Positions 16,290 to 25,633 are shown, numbered from the stretch's first letter. The stretch is DNA of 64,000 bases from Thermohalobaculum sediminis (GCF_023487995.1 NZ_JAMFKN010000001.1:434001-498000), one strand, 5' to 3'. Numbers and translations: made by a program. The notes: generated from the letters alone by a model not told the origin.

Positions 16290-17168
16290 TCACCGCGACA
16301 GCACGGCGCGGCACGCCGCCGGCAGATCGGCAAGCGTGATCTCGCGCGGCCGCGTGGGCTTCCCGGATGGTTTGGGGTTCAGCGCCTCGTCCGAGAACCA
16401 CCAGTCGAGATCGGCGCCGCAACCATCGCCCGCCGGGATCGGCTCTTGCGGCTGGCAGTCCCCGGCCCCCGCGGGACAGGAGAGGCGCACATGGAAATGC
16501 GCGTCATGCCCCCACCACGGACGGATACGCGCCAGCCACGCGCGATCGGCGCCCTGCGGCTCGGCCTCGCAGAGCGCGCGCTTGATCGCGGCATTGACGA
16601 AGATGCGGGCGATTGCGGGATCGCTGGCGGCCGCGCGCAGGATGGCGTGATGCGCTGGCGTCCAGTCGGCGGTGACGCCGCGCCGGTCGGCGCGCACCAC
16701 GCTGACGGACGAGACGCTCTCGCGATCCGCCCGGCTGAGGTCGAGCGATGACGGCGGCCGCAGCCAGATGTCGATGTCGAGCCCGATCTGGTGCGAACGA
16801 TGCCCGGTCCGCATCGGCCCGCCGCGCGGCTGGCTGATGTCGCCGATGTTGAGGCCCTGCCAGCCCGCCTCCCGGGCCGCGCCGGCAAGCCGTTCGATGA
16901 AGGCGATCGCGTCGGGGTGGCCCCAGTTGCGGTTGCGGCTGAGCCGCATCGCCTGCCAGCCGGGGCCGGTCTCGGGCAGTTCGACCGCGCCGCCGATGCA
17001 GCCTGCCGCATAGCCTCCGATGGGTGCCGGCGGCTCGGCGCTTGGCCGGGACATGGCGCCGAAGAGTTCCTTGGCGGGTTCGGCCATGGAAGGGGTTGCG
17101 ACCAGGGCCGAGCACAGGATCAGCACCGCGCCCATGGCCGCCGCACCGCGCCGTCCGATCCCCGCCAT
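16290..17168 (-). CDS. mepA: Penicillin-insensitive murein endopeptidase MepA
   Basis: A 292-residue periplasmic LAS-family zinc endopeptidase that cleaves DD and LD cross-links of peptidoglycan. It has a signal peptide (cleavage near SMA/E, residue 29). The zinc site is seen as His126 and Asp133 in the H-x6-D pattern and a C-terminal HDAHFH motif with the second-site histidine; the conserved NIGDISQPRGGPM segment precedes it. Six cysteines may give disulphides as in the E. coli enzyme. It starts 93 bases after the fliM stop on the same strand. Confidence 0.95.
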   Translation of the reverse strand: MAGIGRRGAAAMGAVLILCSALVATPSMAEPAKELFGAMSRPSAEPPAPIGGYAAGCIGGAVELPETGPGWQAMRLSRNRNWGHPDAIAFIERLAGAAREAGWQGLNIGDISQPRGGPMRTGHRSHQIGLDIDIWLRPPSSLDLSRADRESVSSVSVVRADRRGVTADWTPAHHAILRAAASDPAIARIFVNAAIKRALCEAEPQGADRAWLARIRPWWGHDAHFHVRLSCPAGAGDCQPQEPIPAGDGCGADLDWWFSDEALNPKPSGKPTRPREITLADLPAACRAVLSR

Positions 17169-17261
17169 GATCCTCGCCCCGCCCGAAGCCTCTCGCCCGC
17201 CTCAGTATGCCCGTGGCGCCAATGTCCGGGAAGGCCCGTCCTGCGCGCGGCGGTTACCGCG

Positions 17262-18239
17262 TCACTCCGCCGCCCGCGAGGCCGAGATGGCGCGCTGCAA
17301 CGGGGCCATGAAGCGCGGGTCGGGGGGATCGGCGAGGCGGATCGCCTTCTGCCGCTCACGCGCGCCCAGCTTGCCCGTGCTCAGCGTCACCGGCCCCTCG
17401 TTCGTCATCACCCGCAGTTCGACCCGGTCGAGCGCGTTGGGCGGAAGCTCGAGCAGCATCCCCTGCCGGAAGCGGTTGATCTCGGCCACCGAGAGGCGCC
17501 CGAGCCCGATCGTCCCCGACACCTTCAGCGGCATCTCAAGCACCTGCGCGAGCATGTGGCCGGCCCAGAGCCCATGGTTCGAATCGCCGCCGCGCTGCGC
17601 CGAGATCAGCTGGCGCTTGAGCGGCTCGAGCGTCGAAACGGGCACGACGAAATCCAGACCGGCGCCGCGCTTGTCGTCGCCGACATGGTAATTGAGCTTG
17701 ATGACGAAGATTTCCGACGCGTCCGGGGCGATCCGCACCATCCCCGGCAACTGCTCGAAGCGCGTCCGGCGCGCGAGCCCGATGGCCGAGGCGCCGCACA
17801 GCTCGTGCAGCGCCTCGTCGAAGCAGCGGGCGACGAGATCGACGAACCGGCCGTAGATCGCCAGATCGATCGAGGTCAGGCCGCGGGCGAAGTTCGATTC
17901 CTCGAAGCTGCCGTCGCCGCCTAAATAGATGTCGAGCACCTTCCCCAGCAGCCGCGGATGCGCCTTGATGAGCCCCGTGCCCTGCGTCGTGGGAAATGAC
18001 AGGAGGTAGATCGCCGAAGGCGCCCGCAGGCTGCGCAGGTAGTCGCCGTGGCGCAGCACCTCGTAGCCATAGACGGTGACGTCGATGCCAGGCCGCAGTT
18101 CCGCCCGCGTCCGGGTCGCCGCGATCGAGGCGAAGGTGTAGCAGAGCGGGTCCATCGGCGGAAATCCGCTGAGCCGCATCTTCGGCCCGCGCAGCTTGCG
18201 GGCCAGAACGCTTGCCTCGTCCTCGCTTCGTCCCGTCAT
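17262..18239 (-). CDS. fliM: Flagellar motor switch protein FliM
   Basis: A 325-residue C-ring protein with a middle CheC/FliM domain that contacts FliG and a C-terminal SpoA domain (GTIGLGRLSVAEINRFRQGM through the VELRVMTNEGPV region) homologous to FliN. The N-terminal CheY-binding motif of enteric FliM (LSQ-EIDALL) is not visible; the start reads TGRSEDEASVLARKLRG instead, so response-regulator contact may differ. ATG 18239 is preferred; an in-frame ATG at 18272 would add 11 residues. It is divergent from motB, with the two starts 145 bases apart. Confidence 0.88.
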   Translation of the reverse strand: MTGRSEDEASVLARKLRGPKMRLSGFPPMDPLCYTFASIAATRTRAELRPGIDVTVYGYEVLRHGDYLRSLRAPSAIYLLSFPTTQGTGLIKAHPRLLGKVLDIYLGGDGSFEESNFARGLTSIDLAIYGRFVDLVARCFDEALHELCGASAIGLARRTRFEQLPGMVRIAPDASEIFVIKLNYHVGDDKRGAGLDFVVPVSTLEPLKRQLISAQRGGDSNHGLWAGHMLAQVLEMPLKVSGTIGLGRLSVAEINRFRQGMLLELPPNALDRVELRVMTNEGPVTLSTGKLGARERQKAIRLADPPDPRFMAPLQRAISASRAAE

Positions 18240-18314
18240 TCTCGGTCCATGCTCCCGGTCCGCCTCAACCATCCCGCGCGCCCCGGGTCTTGCATGGCGA
18301 TGCTTGCGAGCCGG

Positions 18315-18334
18315 TTAACCCTGCGGGCTAACCC
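18315..18334. promoter_or_regulatory. TTAACC/CTAACC direct repeat upstream of motB
   Basis: TTAACC and CTAACC, 13 bases apart from start to start, in the fliM-motB divergent region. CtrA sites in alphaproteobacteria use TTAA half-sites with seven bases between them; the spacing here is nine, so this is only a loose match. The segment GCGGGCTAA within it recurs exactly at 19304-19312, before flgE. Confidence 0.25.
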
Positions 18335-18383
18335 GACGCTAAGGGAGCGCGCCCAGACTCGGCTTCGGGCGGTCGGAGAGGAC

Positions 18384-19286
18384 ATGATGGCAAATCGCGA
18401 CGCGGCGGCGCCGCTCATCATCCGCAGGGTGACGAAGGTCGAGGGCGGCCACCATGGCGGCGCCTGGAAGGTGGCCTATGCCGACTTCGTCACGGCGATG
18501 ATGGCCTTCTTCCTGCTGATGTGGCTTCTCAACGCGACCTCGGAGGAACAGCGCAAGGGCATCGCCGACTATTTCGACCCCGCGCTGCCGGTCAGCCGAA
18601 CCTCGGCGGGCGGGACAGGGATGCTTTCGGGCGAGAGCATCTTCAGTCGCGACCGCCTCGCCGCGATGCACGATTCGGGACACAAGCGGCGCGTCGACGA
18701 CCCGCCACCCGACGAGACGGCGACGTCGGACGAAAGGCGCGCGCCGAGCGACCCGCCGACCGGCACCGCCGACACGCCTGCACCCGATGCGGAGGCGGAC
18801 GCGGCTCGCGCGGCCGCGCAGGCCGAAGCCGACCTCGAGCGGCGGATCGCCGCCGCGCTGTCGGCAATGGACGACGCGACCGTCCGTCGGCACTTCCGGC
18901 TGCGCGTGACGCCCGAAGGGCTGGTGATCGAGATTGTCGACCTCTCCGAGCGACCGCTTTTCGACGCGGGCTCGGCCGAGCCGAGCGCCGTCCTGCATAC
19001 GCTTCTGGGCATTCTGGTCCCGCTGATCGCAGACACCGCGAATGACATCGCGCTGGTGGGGCATACCGATGCCCTGCCCTTCGGCAGCGGCGCGCCCTTC
19101 ACCAACTGGGAGCTGAGCGCCGATCGTGCCAACGCGGCGCGGCGGCTCGTCACCGCGCAGGGGCTTCCCGCCGCGCGGATCGTGCGCGTGAGCGGCCTCG
19201 CCGACACCGACCCGTTCGACGCCGACCCCAAGGCACCGCAGAACCGGCGGATCGCGGTCGTCATGCTGCGCGAGGGCCGGCGTTAG
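18384..19286 (+). CDS. motB: Flagellar stator protein MotB (peptidoglycan-anchored)
   Basis: A 300-residue protein with a short cytoplasmic N-terminus, a single transmembrane helix (about residues 30-50) carrying the proton-path aspartate Asp34 in YADFVTAM, a plug/linker, a long Asp/Ala/Pro-rich charged region (about 90-160), and a C-terminal OmpA/MotB peptidoglycan-binding domain with GHTDALP and NWELSADRA. The tandem ATG at 18384 has GGAGAGG upstream. MotA is not in the window. It lies upstream of flgE, probably in one operon with the hook genes. Confidence 0.93.
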   Translation: MMANRDAAAPLIIRRVTKVEGGHHGGAWKVAYADFVTAMMAFFLLMWLLNATSEEQRKGIADYFDPALPVSRTSAGGTGMLSGESIFSRDRLAAMHDSGHKRRVDDPPPDETATSDERRAPSDPPTGTADTPAPDAEADAARAAAQAEADLERRIAAALSAMDDATVRRHFRLRVTPEGLVIEIVDLSERPLFDAGSAEPSAVLHTLLGILVPLIADTANDIALVGHTDALPFGSGAPFTNWELSADRANAARRLVTAQGLPAARIVRVSGLADTDPFDADPKAPQNRRIAVVMLREGRR

Positions 19287-19358
19287 GGCGTTCTCAACCC
19301 TCGGCGGGCTAAGGGCAAGGCAAGACGACCCGATCAGAACGACCTGCGAGGTAGAATC

Positions 19359-20666
19359 ATGAGCCTTTCGTCCTCCCTCGGTGCCGCCGTCGCCGGGCTA
19401 CAGGCAAACTCGACGCGGCTGGCGGTGATCTCCGACAATATCGCGAATTCCTCGACACCCGGATTTCGCCGCGCCGATGTTGACTTTGCCTCGCTGGTCG
19501 TTCCGGGCTCGCGCAGCGCCTTCTCGGCAGGCGGCGTGCAGGCGGCGGCCTACCGGGACGTCGCGACCGCGGGCGCGCCGATCGGCACCAGCAGCGCGAC
19601 GGACATCGCGATCACTGGGCGCGGCATGCTCCCGGTCACACTGGCGGCCACGGCCGACCAGCCGGCCGGCCAGCGCCCGTTCCAGCTCACCGGTACCGGC
19701 TCGTTCTCGCTGAACGCGAACGGTGTGCTGGTGACGCGCTCGGGCCTCGCCCTGCTCGGCCTCCCGACGGACAGCTCGGGCCAGATCGCGGCCGGCGTGG
19801 TGCGCGACGGCCCCACAAGCCTCGAGCCCATCCGAGTCGACGGCGCGCAGATCGCGGCCGAGCCCACCACGCGGATCGAGCTTGGCGCCAACCTGCCGGC
19901 CACCGCCACCGACGCCACCGCGAGCGGTGCCCCCTTCACCTCGACCATCGCCTATTTCGATGGCATCGGGCGCGAGAACCGGCTCACCGTGACCTTCACG
20001 CCCACGGTTCCCGCCACCGGCAGCAGCAACACCTGGACCGTCACCTTCGACGACAGCGCCCCGGGCGCGACGAACCCGATCGCCGAACTCGAGGTCGCCT
20101 TCGACGACTCGGTCGCCGGGCGCGGCACTATCAGCACAGTCACGGCCACCAGCGGGGCGACCTACTCGGCGACCGACGGGGTCGCGACGATCACGGCCGG
20201 CAGCGGCCCGATCGATGCGATGATCGGCGGCGCCGGGCTCGCGGGCGGCCTCACGCAGCTCGCCGCGGGCTTCACGCCCACCGGCATCAACGCGAACGGC
20301 GCGCGGGCAGGCAACTTCACGGGCCTCGAGCTCGAAGCGGACGGCACGCTTCTCGGCGTCTACGACACCGGACAGCGGCTCGCGCTCTACCGCATCCCGG
20401 TGGTGGACGTGCCGAACCCGAACGGGCTGACGGCCGTTGACAACCAGGCCTTCGCGATCTCGTCGGCCTCGGGGCAGCCGTTCCTTTGGGACGCCAACAC
20501 GGGTCCGGTGGGCGGCATCAATGGGTTCTCGGTCCAGCAGAGCAGCGTCGACATCGCCAGGGAGCTGACCAGCCTGATCCAGACGCAGCGCGCCTATTCG
20601 TCGAACGCCACCACGATCCGGACGGTCGACGAGATGCTGCAGGAAACCACCAACCTCAAGCGCTGA
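19359..20666 (+). CDS. flgE: Flagellar hook protein FlgE
   Basis: A 435-residue hook subunit. The N-terminal rod/hook signature SDNIANSSTPGFRRAD (about 27-42) and the C-terminal coiled segment SLIQTQRAYSSNATTIRTVDEM are both present; the central part is a Thr/Gly/Ala-rich variable D1/D2 region. It is exported by the flagellar type III system without a signal peptide. It follows motB by 72 bases and precedes flgK by 25, consistent with a motB-flgE-flgK-flgL-flgI operon. The nine-base GCGGGCTAA sequence 47 bases upstream also occurs before motB. Confidence 0.95.
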   Translation: MSLSSSLGAAVAGLQANSTRLAVISDNIANSSTPGFRRADVDFASLVVPGSRSAFSAGGVQAAAYRDVATAGAPIGTSSATDIAITGRGMLPVTLAATADQPAGQRPFQLTGTGSFSLNANGVLVTRSGLALLGLPTDSSGQIAAGVVRDGPTSLEPIRVDGAQIAAEPTTRIELGANLPATATDATASGAPFTSTIAYFDGIGRENRLTVTFTPTVPATGSSNTWTVTFDDSAPGATNPIAELEVAFDDSVAGRGTISTVTATSGATYSATDGVATITAGSGPIDAMIGGAGLAGGLTQLAAGFTPTGINANGARAGNFTGLELEADGTLLGVYDTGQRLALYRIPVVDVPNPNGLTAVDNQAFAISSASGQPFLWDANTGPVGGINGFSVQQSSVDIARELTSLIQTQRAYSSNATTIRTVDEMLQETTNLKR

Positions 20667-20691
20667 GGCGCTGACCGGTGCGAGGGAAGCC

Positions 20692-22158
20692 ATGTCGATC
20701 TCGTCCGCATTGCAGAGCGCCGTCAGCGGCCTCGGTGCGAACTCCCGAATGCTCGAGGTGGTCTCCGGAAACCTCGCGAACCAGCTCACGGAGGGCTACG
20801 CCGCGCGCTCGGTTTCGCTCGGCTCGATGGCCGGCGGGCTGGGCGGTGGCGTGCGGGTGCTGTCGGTCGACCGCGCGGTCGACACCGAGCTGACCGCGCT
20901 CCGCCGCCGCGCCGACGCCGAGGCCGCGCGGGGCGGCATCATGTCCGACGCCGCCACGGCGATTGCCTCGGCCCTTGGCGAGACCGGCGAGCCCGGCAGC
21001 CTGATCGACCGGCTGCGCCGCTTCGAGACCGCCCTCGGCGCGCTGGCGGACACACCTGAATCTGCGCCGCGGCAGGAGGCCGCGGTCGCCGCCGCCATCG
21101 ACCTTGCTGCGGGCTTCGTCGCGATGTCGGAGGAAACCGTCCGCCTGCGCGAGGGCGCCGACGGGGCCATCGCGCGCGAGGTCGAGGCGATCAACACGGC
21201 GCCCGGCGAGGTTGCGCGGCTGAACCGGCAGATCCAGGTCTTCACGGCGACCGGCCGCGATACCAGCGCGCTCGAGGACGCGCGCGAGCGGCATGTCGAC
21301 CGGATCGCGGCGGCGATCCCGCTGCGAGAGACCCGCACCGACGACGGGCGGATCGAGCTGCGGACCGAGCAGGGGCTCACCCTTGTCGACAGCAGCGTGC
21401 GGCGGCTCGACTTCACGCCGACGCCGGTGATCACGGCGCCGATGTCCTATGCCGGCGGCACCGGCGCGCTTTCGGGCCTGCGGCTCGGCGATGTCGACAT
21501 CGCGCCAGGCAGTGGCAGGGCGCAAGCGCTCACCGACGGCGCGCTTGCGGGCCTGTTCGAGATCCGAGACGAGACGCTCCCCCGGTTCCAGGCGCAGATC
21601 GACGCGCTCGCCGCCGACCTGATCGCCCGCGGCGATCCGGGCACTGCGGACCCATCCCTTGGCGCCGGGGATCCGGGGCTCTTCACCGACGCGGGCGCGG
21701 CCCTCGACCCCGCCACGCTGGTTGGCCTCGCGGGCCGCATCGCGGTCAACCCTTCCATCGATCCGGCGGCCGGCGGCTTCCCTTCCCGATTGCGGGACGG
21801 GCTCGCGGCCGCCACGCCCGGCCCGGTGGGGCGCGATACACTGCTTCGCGTGCTGGGCGACGCCTTTGCCGCGCGTACGGACGCCACCTCGGTCCCGGGA
21901 CTTTCGGGCGAGCTCAGCCTCGACGGACGCATCGCCGGCGTCATGGAGCTGGTCGCCACCGCGCGCGTGGCGCGCGAGGTGGATCTGGGCGTGCTGACCG
22001 GGGCACGCGCGGTGCTCGCCGGAGAAGAGGGGCGGCTTCGCGCGGTCGATGAGGATGCCGAGCTCGCCAAGTTGATCCGCCTCGAACAGGCCTTCGCGGC
22101 GAACACGCAGGTCATCCAGGCCGCGGCCCGGATGCTGGACGAACTGACGGGGATCTGA
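20692..22158 (+). CDS. flgK: Flagellar hook-associated protein 1 FlgK
   Basis: A 488-residue hook-filament junction protein. The N-terminus has the conserved LGANSRMLEVVSGNLANQLTEGY helix and the C-terminus ends in the LIRLEQAFAANTQVIQAAARMLDELTGI coiled coil, both characteristic of FlgK. The middle holds a long helical region (residues 60-150) and beta domains. It is exported by the flagellar export apparatus. It is followed three bases later by flgL, showing tight coupling. Confidence 0.92.
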   Translation: MSISSALQSAVSGLGANSRMLEVVSGNLANQLTEGYAARSVSLGSMAGGLGGGVRVLSVDRAVDTELTALRRRADAEAARGGIMSDAATAIASALGETGEPGSLIDRLRRFETALGALADTPESAPRQEAAVAAAIDLAAGFVAMSEETVRLREGADGAIAREVEAINTAPGEVARLNRQIQVFTATGRDTSALEDARERHVDRIAAAIPLRETRTDDGRIELRTEQGLTLVDSSVRRLDFTPTPVITAPMSYAGGTGALSGLRLGDVDIAPGSGRAQALTDGALAGLFEIRDETLPRFQAQIDALAADLIARGDPGTADPSLGAGDPGLFTDAGAALDPATLVGLAGRIAVNPSIDPAAGGFPSRLRDGLAAATPGPVGRDTLLRVLGDAFAARTDATSVPGLSGELSLDGRIAGVMELVATARVAREVDLGVLTGARAVLAGEEGRLRAVDEDAELAKLIRLEQAFAANTQVIQAAARMLDELTGI

Positions 22159-22161
22159 GCG

Positions 22162-23178
22162 ATGAATCGACTCGAGACGGGCTTTACCCTCCAGCCCCGC
22201 ATGGCAACGCTGACGCGCATGGCGGCCGAGCTGCGCGCGCGTGGCGACGCCGCCCAGACCGAGGCGGTGACCGGCCGACCCGCCGACCTCGCCGAACGCC
22301 TTTCGGGCCGCGTGGCGGAAACCGTGCGCCTCGGCGGCGCGCTCGACCGCCTAGCGGGGCATGCCGAGGCAATCGTCCTGGCCGAGACGCGCGTGAATGT
22401 CGTCGCCAGCGGCCTCGGCGAGCTTCGGCAGCTCGCGAGCGACCTGGCCAACGACGCCGATATCGCCATCGCCGGCAACCTGCCCCAGGGGCGTTCGGCC
22501 ATCGCGGCGTCTGCACGCGCTGCGCTCGAACGCGCGGTCGCGGTGCTGAATCTCTCGGTCGGCGGACGCAGCCTGTTCGCAGGCGACGCGACCGATGGCC
22601 CGGCCCTCACCGGAGCGGCCGCGGTGCTTGGCGCGGGCGACGCACTGATCGCGACCGGAACATCGGGCGCGAGCGCCCACGACGCGCTGGTCGCGGGCTT
22701 TGCCGACACCGCGGGGGTCTTCGGAGGCACGATCTACATCGGAGGGGCGGGCCCGGCGCCGCGTGCCGAAATCGCACCGGGCGAGACAGTCGCACTTGGA
22801 GTTCGCGCCGACGACCCGGAAGCTCGGGCATTGCTGGCGCAGCTTGTCGTGCTCACCCGCGCCTTCGACGGCAGTACGGCACTCGATTCCCAAGAAAGCG
22901 ATCGCCTCGCCCGACGCGCCGTTGCAGGCCTGCGCGAGAGCGCCGACGAGCTCGCGGGCACGATGGGCCGCGTCGGCGTCGTGCAGGAACGCATCTCACT
23001 TGTGAAAGCACGCAACATGGCCGAACAGGCGGGTCTCGCGATCGCCGTCAACGAGCTTTCGGGCGGCGATCAGACCGCGGCCGCGCTGCGCTTCAATGCG
23101 ATCGAGGGGCAGATCGGAACGCTCTTTGCGACGACCGCGCGGCTGTCGGGCCTGTCGCTCGGTGCCTTCCTGCGCTGA
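22162..23178 (+). CDS. flgL: Flagellar hook-associated protein 3 FlgL
   Basis: A 338-residue flagellin-like junction protein. N- and C-terminal helical regions resemble flagellin/FlgL ends (RMATLTRMAAELRARGDAAQ and LARLVVL/ELAGTMGRVGVVQERI-like segments), and the sequence ends in ARLSGLSLGAFLR. The central domain is Ala/Gly-rich. The start is three bases after the flgK stop. The fold is more divergent than FlgK or FlgI, but the position is diagnostic. Confidence 0.88.
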   Translation: MNRLETGFTLQPRMATLTRMAAELRARGDAAQTEAVTGRPADLAERLSGRVAETVRLGGALDRLAGHAEAIVLAETRVNVVASGLGELRQLASDLANDADIAIAGNLPQGRSAIAASARAALERAVAVLNLSVGGRSLFAGDATDGPALTGAAAVLGAGDALIATGTSGASAHDALVAGFADTAGVFGGTIYIGGAGPAPRAEIAPGETVALGVRADDPEARALLAQLVVLTRAFDGSTALDSQESDRLARRAVAGLRESADELAGTMGRVGVVQERISLVKARNMAEQAGLAIAVNELSGGDQTAAALRFNAIEGQIGTLFATTARLSGLSLGAFLR

Positions 23179-23194
23179 CCGGGGGAGGAGCCCG

Positions 23195-24292
23195 ATGCGT
23201 CTTGGTCTTCTGGTGATGCTTGCGGCCGCACTGGTACCGCTGGTGGCCGTTGCCGGTCCACGCATCAAGGATCTCGTCGAGATCGAGGGTGTCCGGGGCA
23301 ACGACCTGGTGGGCTATGGCTTGATCGTCGGCCTCAACGGCACGGGCGACAGCATCCGCAACGCCCCCTTCACCGAGGAGGCCCTGCAGAACCTGCTGGA
23401 ACGCCTCGGGGTGAATGTCAGCGGCGAGGACTTCCGCTCGCGCAACGTCGCCGCGGTGATCGCGACCGCCACCCTGCCCGCCTTCGCCCGCGCCGGCGCC
23501 CGCATCGACGTCGCGGTCTCGGCCATCGGGGATGCCAAGAGCCTGCTTGGCGGCACGCTGGTGATGACCCCTCTCAACGCCGCGGACGGCGAGATCTACG
23601 CGGTGGCACAGGGACCGATCCTTGCGGGCGGCGTCTCGGCCGAGGGTCAGGGGGCCTCGGCGCAGATCGGCGTTCCGACGGCGGGCTCGCTGCCGGGCGG
23701 CGCCCGGGTGGAGCGCGAGGTGGATTTCGTGTTCGGCGCGATGCAGCGGGGGCGCCTCGCGCTCCGCGAGCCCGATTTCACCACGGCCAGTCGGATCGAA
23801 GCCGCCATCAACGGTCGATTGCGGGGCAACATCGCGCGGATGAGCGACAGCGGCACCGTCGACGTGGACGTGGTCGCAGCAGGTGTTCCGCCGGCGCAAC
23901 TGATGAGCATGATCGAGGGCTTGCCCATCAGCCCGTCGCGCAAGGCCCGGGTCGTGATCGATCAGCGCTCGGGAACCATCGTGCTCGGCGCGGACGTTCG
24001 CATAAGCCAGGTGGCCGTGGCCCAGGGCAACCTCACGATCCGCGTCACCGAGTCGCCGGTCGCCCTTCAACCCAATCCGTTCGCGGCGGGCGAAACCGTG
24101 GTGCTGCCCCGCACCGACCTCGAGATCGACGAGGAGGCAGGCAACCGGCTGGGCGTGGTGGACGAGAACGTGACGCTGGCCGATCTGGTCGATGGCCTGA
24201 ATGCGCTCGGCGTGGGGCCGCGCGATATGATCGATATCCTCAAGTCGATCCACGCCGCCGGAGCGCTCCATGCCGAGCTGGTGATCCACTGA
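23195..24292 (+). CDS. flgI: Flagellar P-ring protein FlgI
   Basis: A 365-residue periplasmic P-ring subunit with a cleavable signal peptide (MRLGLLVMLAAALVPLVAVAG) and the FlgI hallmark RIKDLVEIEGVRGNDLVGYG just after it. The C-terminus ends in VDGLNALGVGPRDMIDILKSIHAAGALHAEL, the usual FlgI end. GGAGGAG lies upstream of the ATG. It is the last recognisable flagellar gene of this block; the following 293 bases hold no convincing gene before rluC on the other strand. The matching rod and L-ring genes (flgF, flgG, flgH) are not in the window. Confidence 0.96.
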   Translation: MRLGLLVMLAAALVPLVAVAGPRIKDLVEIEGVRGNDLVGYGLIVGLNGTGDSIRNAPFTEEALQNLLERLGVNVSGEDFRSRNVAAVIATATLPAFARAGARIDVAVSAIGDAKSLLGGTLVMTPLNAADGEIYAVAQGPILAGGVSAEGQGASAQIGVPTAGSLPGGARVEREVDFVFGAMQRGRLALREPDFTTASRIEAAINGRLRGNIARMSDSGTVDVDVVAAGVPPAQLMSMIEGLPISPSRKARVVIDQRSGTIVLGADVRISQVAVAQGNLTIRVTESPVALQPNPFAAGETVVLPRTDLEIDEEAGNRLGVVDENVTLADLVDGLNALGVGPRDMIDILKSIHAAGALHAELVIH

Positions 24293-24585
24293 TGGCACGC
24301 GCGGGGTCTGGGGCCCGCGAGAATATCCCGGGCCGACAGGTGCTCGTCGGGCCGGTGTCGCAGCGCGCCGGGCGCTAGGCCACGGCCCCAGCGCCGCCCG
24401 GCCGATCATGCCGTCCGCGCTGGCACTGGCGTCGCTGCGCGCCGCCCGGCGCCATCACATGCCGCCCGACACCTCGATGCCACCAGGGCTTCTCGCCGCT
24501 CCGTGAGCCCGCCTCGGACACTCGTCCATCATCTGGGCCCGTCATATGGCGCCCGCGCGCCAGGCCGGCACCGCAGGCGCGGCGC
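24293..24585. other. Gap at the end of the flagellar block, no convincing gene
   Basis: A 293-base GC-rich stretch between flgI and the convergent rluC. Two tiny frames can be read: one of 28 codons whose ATG overlaps the flgI stop (24292-24378), and one of 32 codons at 24408-24506. Neither shows recognisable motifs or composition beyond chance. There is no hairpin with a T-run. It may be a degraded flagellar gene or just spacer. Confidence 0.4.
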
Positions 24586-25623
24586 TCAATCGGGGAAGAT
24601 GGGCTCCGGCAGGTCATCGGGATTCCAGCCGAAGAAATCCCAGCTGCGCGCCATGTGCTCCGGCAGCGGCGCGCTAAACTCGATCCGCTTCCCGCTGATC
24701 GGATGGGGCAGAACCAGCCGCGCCGCGTGAAGATGGAGCTTGCGGCTGAGAGCGCCCCCGAGGCCAGCACCCCATCCCTCGCCGCGATTCTCCTGCCGGC
24801 TGCCGCCATATTTGCCGTCGCCCGCGATCGGGTGCCCGATCGCCGCCATGTGCGCGCGAAGCTGGTGTGTGCGCCCAGTGACGGGGCGCAGCGCCACCCA
24901 GGCCGCGCGGCTTCCGGCGTGGTCGATCACGCGATAGTCGGTGACGGCGTGGCGCGCGCCCTCGACCTCCTCGGCGTCATCGGGATGCAGGGTCTGCATC
25001 CGCGACGCCGTCCCGCCCGACGCGGACTTCGCCAGCGCCAACCGGATCGTGCCCATCCGGGGCGACGGCACGCCGGCGACCAACGCCACGTAGATCTTCT
25101 CGACCGCGCGCGAGCGGAATGCGCGCGCGAGGGCAACGGCCGCCTGCCCCGTCCGCGCCAGAACAAGGAGCCCCGACGTGTCGCGATCGAGCCGATGCAC
25201 CAGCCGCGGATCATCCTCGCGGCCGAAGCGAAGGGCATCCAGCATCGCGCCGAGATGCAGCCGCTGCCCCGTGCCGCCCTGGACGGCAAGGCCGGCCGGC
25301 TTGTTCAGCACGATCATGTGGTCGTCGCGAAAGACCACCGCGCGGCGGATCGCGTCGCGCTCGGCCTCGCCGATCTGCGGCACGGCCATCGGGACCTCGG
25401 CCGGCGCGGTTGCGGGATCGGGCAGCGGCGGCACGCGCACCACCTGCCCCGGCGCCACGCGGCTCGACGGCTTCGCCCGTGCGCCGTCGATGCGCAGCTC
25501 GCCCTTGCGGCACATCTTCTCGATGCGTCCCTGCGCAAGCTGCGGAAACTGCCGGCGCAACCAGCGGTCGAGCCGCTGCTCCGCCTCGTCCGGTCCGACC
25601 GTCATGTGCTGCACGCCGCTCAT
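24586..25623 (-). CDS. rluC: Ribosomal large subunit pseudouridine synthase, RluC/RluD family
   Basis: A 345-residue RNA pseudouridine synthase with an N-terminal S4 domain (about 15-65) and the catalytic signature HRLDRDTSG at 143-151, in which Asp146 is the nucleophile. RluC modifies three 23S rRNA uridines around 955-2580; discriminating RluC from RluD is not certain from sequence alone. The last 60 residues (PHPISGKRIEFSAPLPEHM) carry the C-terminal signature of the family. It lies ten bases after the crcB stop, in the deg-rarA-crcB-rluC group. Confidence 0.92.
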   Translation of the reverse strand: MSGVQHMTVGPDEAEQRLDRWLRRQFPQLAQGRIEKMCRKGELRIDGARAKPSSRVAPGQVVRVPPLPDPATAPAEVPMAVPQIGEAERDAIRRAVVFRDDHMIVLNKPAGLAVQGGTGQRLHLGAMLDALRFGREDDPRLVHRLDRDTSGLLVLARTGQAAVALARAFRSRAVEKIYVALVAGVPSPRMGTIRLALAKSASGGTASRMQTLHPDDAEEVEGARHAVTDYRVIDHAGSRAAWVALRPVTGRTHQLRAHMAAIGHPIAGDGKYGGSRQENRGEGWGAGLGGALSRKLHLHAARLVLPHPISGKRIEFSAPLPEHMARSWDFFGWNPDDLPEPIFPD

Positions 25624-25633
25624 CGCACTCCCC

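Noticed and set aside
18315-18334. CtrA binding site before motB
   Set aside because: The TTAA half-site spacing is nine instead of seven bases and the second half reads CTAA; recorded only as a weak regulatory repeat.
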